Part shown: piece by piece, positions 22,589-33,261 of the stretch
Layout: the number at the start of each line of letters is the position of its first letter
Numbering within the stretch: the first letter of the stretch is position 1
From: Oscarella lobularis
Taxonomy: Eukaryota > Porifera > Homoscleromorpha > Homosclerophorida > Oscarellidae
Direction of reading: 5' to 3'
Length of the DNA stretch: 64,000 nucleotides
Assembly: GCF_947507565.1 (NCBI RefSeq)
Contig: NC_089187.1
Coordinates: 1,116,001 to 1,180,000, forward strand
Position numbers and translations under genes: made by a program
The notes under the pieces: model-generated
The model's database searches: none
What the model saw: only the letters and a program-made list of their open reading frames with translations
What the model was told of the DNA's origin: nothing

Positions 22589-23325
22589 AAAATTATCACT
22601 CGGGCCGCGTGTCGGACTCGGGTGGACTATGACTATGAATACTCATAGTCATGAGTATGCGCAAGGCGGCTATCGACAGCCTATCGTCGGTAGGAATAAG
22701 TGCGGTGCGCATAGCTGCGGGATAGAAGCATCCTTGTGAGCGCCAAGAAAGCTGTTCACCTACTAATATATTGCTTAAAGTACGCTATATATTGAATTAT
22801 TGATCCGGTATCGATACTGTTCAAAGTATCGATACCGCGTACGGGAGTCGCGGTATCGGTGGTATCGATATTCCAGTATCGATACGCCCATCTTTGGTTA
22901 TTGAGTGAAAGGTATTATAGTTGCTTGCAATTAGATAACTAATTAAATGGCACCGTAGTGGACTAGAGCTAGAAGGACAGGAGAATACAGCGGAAACGAA
23001 ACGGAAACGGAAGAGAAGCAGTGGGAAGATACTGTGCAGAAAACGTTTGTCGAAACGTTGAATGTCTTAAGGTGTGCCTGTAATAGTAATGATTAACACA
23101 AACGCATTGGCCTTTTAAAGAGAATGCTCAGAGTAGAGAAAAAATACTGAAGACGAGTCGAGTCATTTTGCCAAGCACGTGCACGGCTGCCGTCATCGAT
23201 CGTCTGTCTCCAGCTAAGCGTGCCTTAGCAAGGGTAAAATTTTGTAGAGGAGGTCCTAATGGCAGTTGAATTTGACAATATGTAGGGTAGTGATATTTAC
23301 ATACTACGATACAGTATTATTGATA
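22589..23325. other. Interval with palindromic repeats
   Basis: No gene. It holds a CATAGTCAT/ATGACTATG dyad at about 22,628-22,656, possibly part of the hAT 5' region, and the TATCGATA hairpin cluster at 22,806-22,885. The rest is AT-rich and unrecognised. Confidence 0.45.
22806..22885. repeat. GTATCGATAC hairpin cluster
   Basis: A perfect 13-bp stem (22,806-22,818 with 22,825-22,837, loop GTTCAA) is built on the palindrome GTATCGATAC. Two more GGTATCGATA/GTATCGATAC copies follow up to about 22,885. It resembles the termini of a hAT-like miniature element. No target duplication was identified. Confidence 0.6.
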
Positions 23326-23351
23326 CAGTGCCGGCCAGCATAAACGCCCCC
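23326..23351 (+). repeat. Left terminal inverted repeat, HIRAN element 1
   Basis: 26 bp, the exact reverse complement of 26,857-26,882, preceded by TA. It contains the motif CATAAACGCC. Confidence 0.95.
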
Positions 23352-23868
23352 CCGCTGATATTTATTATCTTGGCGCGCAGTTTGAATTTGGTAAGGGGTG
23401 GCCTTTCTTTACTTTGTTCCTTCAATGTGGAGTCCATAAATCTTTAATAGTTTCCTTTGGTTACGCTATACATGTAGAGAAGATTGTCCAGATAAGGCAT
23501 CTTGCTCCTTTGATCGTTTTACAGCAAATTCCTTAAGAAATTTTTATTCCTTGACGTTTTGTTTCGCAGTTTTTTGTACTTCGTTTACGCACTATCTGCA
23601 AGCAGCTTGTCAGAAAGTTTTTGCATTTTATGCGCGCAATCATGTGTTTCAATTATTCGCGTACGGAAGAGAAATTCCTTACCATTTCTTCATTTAACGA
23701 ATAACAAATTCTTTTCTTTGCATTCCGTGCTTGATTGATCGCCTATTAAAAGATTGTTAGAAAATATTTGCGATTTGCTTATTGGTTTCAGAAATAATAA
23801 TGGTATTTAATTTCATACGTGACACGTGCACAGCGCATGCGATTTTGCTTAACGCACGCGTTGCTCAG

Positions 23869-24677
23869 ATGTCGTTTCGCTGTTTTTTCACAATTTGTCG
23901 GCTCCAAGGAACGCGAATGCGTCAAGGATCGTCGTCATTAAGCGAAGGAACCGAGATTACGTTATTACGTGAAAGAGACAACGCAAAAGACCAAAATGCT
24001 ATTCGAGCATCGTTCCGCGGCTCGACAGTGGGGTATATAGAACGTGATGTGGCTTCAATTCTGGCTCGACCTATTGATGATAACATTCTGGTAGTCTCAG
24101 GGTGAGTAGATCGCTCTTGAAATTCGCGTGCATTGCTAGACCGGCCGTTCTCAGCAAATTGAGTGGCAAGCCCCATTCTTCTCATCCTGAGGGCAACTAC
24201 AGTTGGCGTTACCGATCTTGGGACATCCAGCTGAAAGTGGAGTTTACTGGTCAAACGACGATTGGAAGAAAAGAAGAAATTTATCAGGATTTTTTATCAA
24301 AGAAATACTATTCTTGGAAGGAGGTGCCGGCAGGGTATAGAGGCTCTACCATACCTGTTGGAGAATCAATGGTCATCCCAGTGCTGTCAGAGAACGTCGA
24401 ATTAGACAGTGAGGAAGAGAGCCAGGTAGTTGTTTCTTTTAACAAAATTCAGCAAAGGGCGACAGACAGTAGAGACGAAGAGAATGCTCCTACTTCCGAA
24501 GTGGAGAATGAAGACGATGAAAACGTAACGGGAAACAGAGAAGAAAACCTAGATACAGTAGAAAGCCAGTCCGAGGAAGAAGAAGAAGAGAAAGAGGAGA
24601 GTGATGTGTCATCGCCTCCCTCAAAGATCCCCCCGGCTAGAATATTGCTGGAATTGCGGGCAGAGACTGCTACGTAA
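23869..24677 (+). CDS. HIRAN-domain protein of the transposon, 2 exons
   Basis: Exon 1 (23,869-24,101) and exon 2 (24,155-24,677) are joined across a 53-nt intron with a GTGAGT donor and a pyrimidine-rich acceptor (TTCTCAG). The phase is kept (GG|C) and gives 251 residues. Residues about 1-80 fit a HIRAN domain: GTEITLLRERDNAKDQNAIR (the E-x-DN-x2-D-x-x-AI core) and then STVGYIERDVASILARPID. Exon 2 adds a conserved-looking block (GNYSWRYRSWDIQLKVEF) and a very acidic tail with a run of Glu. HIRAN domains, as in HLTF, bind 3' ends of single-stranded DNA. A role in handling transposon ends is inference. The Met at 23,869 was chosen because it matches the N-terminus of the second copy at 39,415; an in-frame ATG also exists at 23,800. 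Confidence 0.8.
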
Positions 24678-24779
24678 GCGTACGGATGTTACACTTAGTT
24701 ATTGCTGGAAATGTGGCGTAAACCTGGTAGTTGTTTTTCAGTGACAAACCAACAATACATGTTCACTAAAAACACATGC

Positions 24780-26336
24780 TTACAGCTGTTCACCAAGAAT
24801 TCGCCTATGGGATTTGTATACTTTTGCAGCGTTCTCTACAGTCCATCCACTACTGCCTTTCGCGTAAGCTTCAACGTATTCGCGACATTTTCGAAAGAAT
24901 TTACGAATCATGTCGGTTGAGATGGAATCAAACACGACTGAGATTATCTGTCTCAACGAGACGATGTTATACCTGCACTTCTCTCTAGCAATCCTTTTTG
25001 CGACGCACCAAACCCTTTCGATTGGGTTCAACTCACAATGATACTTGGGAAGAACTCAGCAAATGTGCCCTCTGCCTTCGATCACCCTCTCCAGCAAAGA
25101 CTTCTCATTGGCAAAGTCGTCATGCTTCTCTAGAATGGCGACCATCTCCGCACGCTTTAGTCCAGCACAGTTGACACCTCTCTCTTCCAGAACAACTTTG
25201 AGACCTTTCGGTTTACCGTCGGGGAACACCATTTTAAAAGGCCTGCCGTTCCAGACAGTATCTCTCATTGTCGGCTGTTTCTTTCCTGACGACAAATTCA
25301 TGCGATCAGCAACGAGTGCGTCTTTTCCTTTTGATGCATGATTAGAACTGTGGTCGAAAATCCACAGCAGTGTGTACTGATCTCTCGGGTACTTCTCTTC
25401 CGCGATGGCTACGGCTTTCTCAACTTGATTTAAGAAGTGATCGGCCGTCCAAAAGCCGTCCCTATTTTTCCCGAATTCAAATTGCCTTCGCGCTTCTTTT
25501 CCTGGAATTCTAAGGAAGCCGTCGTGTTCTTCAATAAAGTCTGAGACCATGATCCCTGCCCCTCTCCCCTTTTTCCGTATGAAAAATTGGTCGTCCTGAC
25601 TCCAAGCCAATGTCTGGTCTTCGTTCGATTGGAAGACAGTCTCATCGTGGAAGATGGTAACGAGGTGCTTTTCCGCCAATGGATTGCCAAGAAAACCAGG
25701 TTGCTCGACGTCAGGCAAAGCATCATTAGGCAACGGCGGGACAAGATGGTCTTTTTCCAGCGATTGCAAATTTGACACGTATTCGGCACGACTTTTTACA
25801 ACATCTTCCCTCTCATGCCCATCCATATAAACCGACTTCTGTGAAGTCTTTCTCCGCGAAAAACCCAAGTCATGCAGAAAACGTTTTGCAGTCGTTTCGC
25901 TAACCTTTTTGGGAAATTCGTCGGGTAGTTGCAGCGAAGGAAGAAGTTGGTCATTGATGTAGCGCTGGAAATCTTTGATTGTCATATTTCCTTTTCCCTT
26001 GACGCAAGTATTTTCACGAATCCATTTGGTAGCTTCGCGTCGAACATCTTCATCATGCATGATGCTTACGCGACGATATTTCCCACGACCGTATGTAGGG
26101 AATTTGCCGCCGTTTGATTTCAAGTCAGTCATCCACACTCGAACGCTCTTCTCACCCACGCCGATCATCTTTCCCACTGCCTTCGCAGCACCTTTGACAG
26201 TTTTCTTTCCGCTTGTCCGCAGATGTCCATAGAAGAGCGCAGACACCATCTGGCGGACTTCACGGCCGCGCTCAGGCTCACGAATCCACTCCTGAGCAAT
26301 GGAATAAATATCTTTGTCCTGAAGAACAGCGCAATA

Positions 26337-26367
<31 letters not shown>

Positions 26368-26645
26368 GAATTTCCAGCGTCGTCGTCGTTCTCAGCGTCG
26401 TCTTCATTACCGGCAACAATGGTAGCATCGCTGTCGTCGTCCGAAAGCGAAGGATTGGCCACGACTGGAGTATTGGACTCAGTATTGACTGCGGGACAGG
26501 GGTCGGACTCTTCAAGCGTAGAAGGCCTCCGAATGGAATCCGACGACGTTTCATCCGATGTTCGACGTCTTTTTCGAATCGAATCCATTCTTTCGAGGAG
26601 CGCTCTAGGTTTTTTCCATCGATTATCGTTGCCCTTACTCTCCAT
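24780..26645 (-). pseudogene. IS630-Tc1-mariner-type DDE transposase, one internal TGA
   Basis: About 620 codons on the minus strand. The order is: a basic N-terminus; an acidic segment with an Asp run encoded by a GTC repeat; a helix-turn-helix-like region (GAAKAVGKMIGVGEKSVRVW); a second DNA-binding-like region; and the catalytic domain with D in VTIFHDETVFQSNEDQT, D in LLWIFDHSSNHA, and E in HCELNPIERVW. A single TGA at 25,056-25,058 interrupts the frame a few codons before HCELNPIE. Downstream the same frame stays open to 24,780, so one base change separates this copy from an intact gene. The protein is long for the superfamily and belongs to a subgroup also seen at 40.0-41.8 kb. The convergent neighbour is the HIRAN gene. 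Confidence 0.88.
26337..26368. repeat. (GTC)n run encoding poly-Asp
   Basis: About ten trinucleotides inside the transposase gene. It encodes the Asp run in the acidic N-terminal segment, so its length is free to vary by codons. Confidence 0.9.
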
Positions 26646-26856
26646 TGTTGAAGCTTTATCCGGGTGATTTCATGTGGGTCTAACGGTCAATTAAGGCAAT
26701 CAACCAATCAGCATGCGTTCACGTGAGCAACAAAATAAATATCACGCTTACGTCATGCAACCGTATTAATTCAAAAATGCATTCTATGCACTTTACAAAA
26801 ATGCCAATGCTGAGCTGCTCGAGATGATTTACAACACGAAAAAACAGTCACAAAGC

Positions 26857-26882
26857 GGGGGCGTTTATGCTGGCCGGCACTG
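26857..26882 (-). repeat. Right terminal inverted repeat, HIRAN element 1
   Basis: Exact inverted copy of 23,326-23,351, followed by TA at 26,883-26,884. Confidence 0.95.
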
Positions 26883-26978
26883 TACTAATAATATTAATAT
26901 CTAAAAGGCGGTATATTCGAATAGCTTAATGCCTAGGTTCTTTGAACATGTGCTTCCTGCCACGGCACGGATCCCTCA

Positions 26979-28244
26979 TCAGACATAAAATAGTTTGTAA
27001 ATGTCCCTTATACTTGCTGCTCCCCTAGTGTAGTTCCCTCCAGAATGAGCCATTGGCAGCAAGCCTGTCAATGGACCGTCCTGTCTCCAAGTTCCCAAAG
27101 TAATACTATTCTCTTCATGGACGTCGACAAATCCGGCAGGGCAGTATACGGCTGACTCATTAACGCGTAAAAAATTATGCAGACTCACTGCTGCAAGAGA
27201 GATTTTTGTCGCTGTTTCTGGAAGGGCTATGAGTGGTCGTCGAAATATGCGCCATCGGGAGGCGAGGATGCCAAAAGCATTTTCGACAATTCTTCGAGAG
27301 ATCACGACTCAACCTGTTAGCTCATCTTTACTTTTGTAAGGATCCAAGTTACTGTACCTGTAGATAAAGGTGGCTTCTGCAACCGGCAAATGTCTCCCGG
27401 GGTACGGTCTTAGTACATTGCTCTTCAATGGAAATGCTTCGTCGCCTACAACAAATACGTAAGGAAGGTGGGAGTTGGCTGATATTTGCGACGTGGGCGG
27501 GAGACCGAGAGTTCCATCATCTAAAGATTTTCCGAAGGTAGAGTGAGAGAGAATTCCGCCGTCGCTCTGCCTGCCGTAGTTCCCAACATCAATGTATATA
27601 AAACGACAGTTCGCGTCGACCACAGCTAACAAGACGATGGAATGCGTGCCCTTGTAGTTATAAAACATAGAGCAAGCGTTTGCTGGTGCCTGGATCTCGA
27701 TATGTTTCTAGTCAATTGCTCCAACACAGTTTGGAAAATTCCATTGACGTTCGAATTGCTTTGCCACTGCCCTCCACTCCTCCACTGTGCTCGGACATCT
27801 AACGTAATTTTTCTTTAAGCTTTCCCATAAAGCCGTGCATGTCTCCTTAACGATCCATGATACGGTTGATTTGCCCATGTGAAACTCAAAGCTCATTGAT
27901 TATTGGGAATTGCCTGTGGCTAAATGTCTGATTGTTAACGCTAGTCTCTCCTGGGGAGATCTTTCAGGGCGCTCATATGTTGCACTACGATGAGCTCTTG
28001 CATGAACTAAACGATACAATTTGCAGCAATTTTTCAAACGTGGTCGGCGACATTCTCAAATAGGCAAAAAGCCTTGCCTATCACATATACGCAGCTCCTG
28101 CACCAAGTAGTGATAGGCACCATGCTTCTTCCGGCAGGCATTTCGAGGCCGAACCCAACATTGTCGCCTGGGCTTTGGACGGAGTCTACGGTAAATCGTC
28201 CAGAGAAGCATCAAAACAACGAGAGATTCATCAATATACGGCAT
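26979..28244 (-). pseudogene. PIF/Harbinger transposase remnant
   Basis: Read leftward from about 28,244 the pieces follow the HARBI1-like nuclease. They are: RRQCWVRPRNACRKKHGAYH; a frameshift; LRMSPTTFEKLLQIV; ERLALTIRHLATGNSQ; FHMGKSTVSWIVKETC; WNFPNCVGAID (first catalytic Asp); VVDANCRFIYIDVGNYGRQS (second Asp); and RRIVENAFGILASRWRIFRR (catalytic Glu), then KISLAAVSLHNFLR. Stops interrupt directly after GAID (TAG near 27,710) and before RRIVENAF (TGA near 27,309), and more lie in the N-terminal third. All three catalytic residues survive but the frame does not. The companion Myb-like protein of Harbinger elements was not found. Termini were not identified. Confidence 0.85.
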
Positions 28245-28324
28245 GCATCTTCAGGATCGAAATAGTAGCAAATATTTCTTTGTTTAGAGCGCGTTATATA
28301 AGTAACGGTGGACCAATAGTGTAC

Positions 28325-28415
28325 TGTGAACGGGCTTACGCTACGCTGAACGCTACGCTCGTTGACGCTACGCTGACGCTCGACGCTACGCTTGCCGAGC
28401 GTCGTTACTGTGAAC
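28325..28415. repeat. ACGCTACGCT subrepeats next to Harbinger remnant
   Basis: ACGCTACGCT or close variants occur about five times, bracketed by two direct copies of ACTGTGAAC (about 28,321 and 28,407). The position at the 5' side of the Harbinger gene suggests a subterminal region with binding-site repeats. Confidence 0.55.
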
Positions 28416-28439
28416 AAGGCTTTATACACTAACGGTAAC

Positions 28440-29098
28440 CCACCAAGAAACAACTTGCGGGCTTAGTCGAACAGCCAATGCGACGTTGGCGCCGTCCGTC
28501 TGTACACGTGGCGTCGGATGGTTCTCTTGGAGAATTAGACGAAAAAAGCGGTAAGGATCTGTTGCACTGTTTTCAGTTTCTTAGGTGTATTTTACTTCTT
28601 AGAAGCGAAAGCCGAAAAAATTCTCAGAGACGGTAAAAGACAAGAAAATCTTTATTTTTCTTTTGCAGTAGACGAATTTTGGAGAAACGCTCCGCAAGGT
28701 ATGGTTTGCTTACAGTAACGAGTGAATAAGTCTCTTTCATAACATGTTTCGAATTTCGTAACTATATCATCTTCTAACTTTTATTGCTTAGAGCTATAAA
28801 TTTTTGTTTTTGTAGCTTTAGAATTAAAAGCGTCACGTGTTATAGAATCACGAGCCTGGGCAGGAGGCGAAAAAGAAAAGCAGAAAAACGTGAAAGTCTT
28901 TTCCACCGCTATTCAAGCGAAGTAAAGTAAACACCTACTAATGTAGTACGCCAATTTTTTCTTTAATTAACAGACTGGATAATCGGGGCCTGAAAAGAGC
29001 GAGGGATGTTGTAAGGCAGGAAGTTATAAGGCAGGCCGGAGGCGAAAAGTGGTACTTCGGTGTGAGACGCCTACTTTCCGCCAAATGGCAGAGAGTAC
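28440..29098. other. Unrecognised interval
   Basis: AT-rich with short frames only. Nothing recognised. Confidence 0.4.
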
Positions 29099-29100
29099 TA

Positions 29101-30090
29101 CAGTCTATTCGCCGTGACCTCATACTCACGCGATCTGTAATAATGTTCCCGAATGAGGATTACATATTATATAACTTATACCGTTCGAATTGTTACGTCG
29201 TCGGATTAGAGCGAAAAACAAGGGCTGCACCCTGAATGAAGCCGTTTTCGTAACCTTAGCATAGAAATTAGTTGTAATTATTTAAATTTTTTAGATCTCT
29301 TGCCGGCATGAAAAATGATAAGCCTCTGCCCCTTTCCGCTAGGACGCTTGAAGCCTCCCTTTCCTTTGTCGTCGTACCATATTCGCTCTGGAGCGGCGTG
29401 GGCATTTAACCACGTCTCGTCGAGATAAATTATTGGACGATCATCGTCTCTCAAGCGACGAACGGACCGCACGTACTTGTGCCTAGATCTCTTCTTTCGT
29501 AGAGAAATGTTTTTCCATTGCGCTGGTGGTAGCGGAAGCCCATGGACTTCAGCAATTTGAATAGAGTGCTTCGACCTCCAGGAAATGCGTCTTTGGTCGG
29601 CAAGGCGGCAAGAGTGGTGTCTAAGGTAGGATACTTCCGCTGCTCGTACATTTCATGCATTGTTCGTCGTATCACGCCTCTGTCAAAATCGTCGACGTTG
29701 TCGAATGTTGTAACGAGTGCGTTTAGCAGGCGAATCGTGAATTTGCCCGTCTTTGGCGGTAGATTCACCATCGATGTATTGCAGTCAGCGTCGATCGGCA
29801 GGAACCTGTGTCCTTCATTAGGCGTTTCATGACGTGCTGCTTCCCGATTGCATGACGATTAACTTTTCGTCTTCGAAAAACGCGCGGACTTTCTCGACAA
29901 GGCGCTTTTCTCGTTCGTTTTCCTTGCTGTGACATTTCGAACGGTACTCAACGCTTTGTTCGTCGTACGCTCACGGGCTGGACGTATGCAGAAAGGTAAG
30001 TATGCATACGTAGTTAAGTTTATTACACGCCCACTAATTAGAAAAGGGAGGGGTCGTCTCTTCCTGTATGAGGTCACGGCGAATAGACTG
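29101..30090 (-). mobile_element. Internally deleted Tc1/mariner-like element
   Basis: 990 bp bounded by perfect 25-bp inverted repeats (29,101-29,125 and 30,066-30,090, beginning CAGTCTATTCGCCG) and flanked by TA on both sides. The termini match 19 of 25 positions with those of the element at 52,128-54,115, so they belong to one family. Only the N-terminal half of the transposase remains, making this a non-autonomous deletion derivative. Confidence 0.9.
29278..29860 (-). pseudogene. Tc1/mariner-like transposase, N-terminal half
   Basis: The frame 29,451-29,771 reads TTFDNVDDFDRGVIRRTMHE, then LPTKDAFPGGRSTLFKLLKS. A shift near 29,465 leads to 29,278-29,472 with RPIIYLDETWLNAHAAPERI, containing the first catalytic Asp. 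It parallels 52,659-53,070 in the other family member. Resemblance ends at the point where that gene has its intron (after HAG), with GCAAG here in place of its GT donor. The second Asp and catalytic Glu are absent. Confidence 0.85.
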
Positions 30091-30092
30091 TA

Positions 30093-33000
30093 GTGAAGTT
30101 TATGCAAATGTGACGTCTAATCGTTTCTTTTGATGTCATAGACAGCTACCAGCCTCTTCATACTGAGGAGTTACAAACGGTGGACTGCTGCTGAAAACGA
30201 CATCGTCGTTTCAAAGTTGTGAAAAATATCAGCACAGGAGCGAAAGACGGAGCAATACGAAACAGTTGCAAAAAAAGATCGAAAACGACGGCATCAAACA
30301 AAGATCCAGTAAGAAACGGTCTTTCATTACCCATGTCGCCCAGACTTCACCGCTATCAGCGTCGTCCTGTGTTAAATGTGCGGACAGAAATTTTGACAGA
30401 ATAACATATTGCACTCTTCAGCAATCTCTTGAGTTGTAGGAGTTGTTCCAGGTGGGGCGACTATTGAAGTCAAGCCAAGCGAAGTCATCGGACATTCACG
30501 CACTTTTCTTTTATCTATCTGAACAAGATCTTAAAGGTTCTGATGAATATCTTTTACGTTTCGTGATATTTTGATTATGAAGGTTTCTTTTGTGAATACC
30601 GCCCTTACTTTGAAGACAAACGTCCCGACGGCAATGTCGAAGGTTTTGTCTAATCAACGATGCGCTAGAGGCGATAGTTAATTTAGAAGCAGCAGGAAGG
30701 AGCAATATGCTAATGGACATAGCGATCAGCATTGGTCAAACACAAAATCTCGTCTTCGCTTTCATCGCATTTCTACTGGGTATATTGAACACCATATTCG
30801 TTTTTTCCTTGCTAGACAAACAAATGCTGTATAGATTGCAAAGAATACTACTAACTTTTTAATAAGCCTTAGGAATTTCCACGTTTCATCTTGTCCGGAC
30901 AACTGCATGTCATGGTGTAAAACTATGTTTCACAACTTTAGTCAAAGATAACGGTGTTTGCACGGAGGTCTTTGTTGGGCGTCAGGAACACTTTTTCCAT
31001 AGTGAAATGACTCCTGAAAAGTAGTATTTATATTCTTATTTCTGCTTTCTTCAGCCATTTAATTAATCACGTCGTTTACTTTAGACTTGCACAATCGTTT
31101 CCTGTGTATCGGAGACCTTATTCTATCATTCTATCGACTGCAATCTAAAAGAAATTGTGCAAAAGGTGCCAACATTTAGGTAGACATTCTAAACTACGGG
31201 TCAAGTCATGATCGTCTTTTTAGCAGTCGCAAGCAGTAATTGATGCTTACAACACGCATCCCACGTCTGCGTTCTTGCTTAATTAATTAAAGCCGACTCC
31301 TGCAGTGTGTCTCCTACGGTGCTGCAGTCCATACTTAGCGGTAGTTAATCCAGCCAAGCAATTCAACTTAGCAAGAGATAACAAAATACTTAAAAACCTT
31401 TTTCAAGTGCGCAGGCTTTCTCTCCCCTGATATGTATAGGCAAACATTGCATGCGTAGTATTTGCCCATGACAAGGCTCACTGCGGCGACGGTTACCGTT
31501 TCGACGTGGATCCGGGGCTAATAGAGATAGCAGAGCCAAGCCTTCCGTGTTATGGCCGTCAGCTGGTTTGAAAGAGGAATACACATATTCCCCATAGTTC
31601 TCGAGAGGGATAGATGCAGTTTCCTCGCTGTAAATACTTTCTTCCAGCTTCTCATTCTAGCACAAGATCTTCACTCTTGCAGTTAAATAATGTTATTTTA
31701 GAAGAGAAGTTATTTAGGCCAAAACGCCTACGTGGGGAACCTCCACAGCTATTTCCTGGTAGCTTCTGTATCGACTTCTAAAAGAAAAAATAACTTTCTT
31801 GCTCTGTCTTCCAAGTAGATTCTCCAAAAGCACTGACGCTGTGAATTGAAGGAAGTCTTAATAACTTAAACTTCTATATCAGATTTTCCAACCGTGGTTT
31901 TAGCTTGATCTTTCAAAGGCATTAATCTTTGTACAGCAAATCTTCAAATCTTTCTTTTGTTCTGTCATGACACGGTACTGCTCCACTAAATTGTAATGCC
32001 TCTGTTTCCTTTTTAGATCAAGGAAATGAGCTAGACCTACACCCTCCTCACGCTAATTCCAATAAGCCCAGATTTGAAATGCGTTTTGTATAACAAGACT
32101 GTAAGAGTAAAGCCATTGCATGCTACTATTATTAACTACATACGTATGTGTTGCTAAAAATGCTTACTTGTTTTACTTAAACAAATGGGCGGAGGAAATC
32201 AATTAGCTTGAAGGATTCACTGCATGTCAGAAAAATATGATTATCCTTTTAAAGAAAACGGTCGAAAAAATCAAGCCTTTAGGTCATACAATTTTCTTCC
32301 AGACTTGTATTGCATTAAGTAAAATCAACAACGGCTTTCATTTAGTTATGTCGTTTACAGAAATGATACCTATTTTAGAACAGTGTAAAAAGTTTGCAAT
32401 CGCATAAGCGGAAAATTTACCATGAACCCGTTAGAACCTTACTTCGAAAAACATCGATATTGTAACGCTGGCCTAAGGCGTTACGTGTAAACTCCTCTTT
32501 ATTAGCTTTCTGGACGATACTCCGGAGCTCTTGAAAAGGACACACACCCGATACGTACCCAGACAAGAACAACGCTCGCCAGCAAAAAAATCGTTTATGT
32601 CGTCTGGTTCGTGACGGACCAATGAAAGGCTACGTAGGCTCACTTAGTTCCCGGCCTTACAATATTAAGGAAGATGCTCTCTTTATTCGCAAAAGTCTCA
32701 ATCATTACATAGAGATAATTGAAGATGGAACGCCCAGTGCCTTGTTCCCTCTAAACTTAGTGACGTTTATCTACTTTTAGGCTTACAATTGCAAAAAAAA
32801 TTTCTGGAGAAGAAAGATTAGACAGTCGCATTTTTGAACTGTTGAAGACATGAAGACGTGCATCACGTAAGATTGCTTTTTCAGACTTAGCTAAACAGCT
32901 ATACTGCCGAGTTAGAGAAGAAAAAGCAATTTTCATCATCATGGTACTTAGAGAGAAGCGCCTTGTGAATACTCAGAAACCTGCTGTGCATTCTCTTCTG

Positions 33001-33261
33001 CACTAATTGCTGCGTGCTATAGCATGTTTAATATAGCACTTAACGCTTTTTCTAAGAGTATGCCGCACGCTTTTATTTTGGTATCTAAAAAATTAGCCTA
33101 ACGCGATAAGTGCACGTCTAGACACAAAACGGCTTAATCTGACCCATTGAAAAATTTTCTGCGATCGCTGAAGCTAAACCCAAATAGAAAATAGCATTTA
33201 GGCTATTTCACAATCTCCACTTTTCAATTCTACGCTAAAGGCTTTCTTTCGCAAAAAAATA
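30093..33261. other. 3.2 kb with no recognised gene
   Basis: AT-rich. All open frames are short (under 80 codons) and none resembles a known family. No repeats, termini or RNA genes were recognised. Confidence 0.5.

Larger units (their letters stand above)
23326..26882. mobile_element. Complete two-gene Tc1/mariner-type transposon (HIRAN + transposase), copy 1
   Basis: The 3,557-bp element is bounded by perfect 26-bp terminal inverted repeats (23,326-23,351 and 26,857-26,882, beginning CAGTGCCGGCC) and flanked by the dinucleotide TA on both sides (23,324-23,325; 26,883-26,884), the target duplication of the IS630-Tc1-mariner superfamily. Inside, a HIRAN-domain gene reads rightward from the left end (23,869-24,677) and a transposase gene reads leftward from the right end (26,645-24,780), so the two are convergent with about 100 bp between their stops. 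Perfect termini and a transposase with one stop codon imply recent activity. Confidence 0.93.

Noticed and set aside
24102-24677. 191-codon frame as a stand-alone protein starting at 24,102
   Set aside because: Its first codons lie in the intron. The segment is exon 2 of the HIRAN gene.
26165-26651. Plus- and minus-frame ORFs with Arg, Val or Thr runs over the transposase
   Set aside because: They are shadows of the GTC repeat that encodes the transposase's Asp run.
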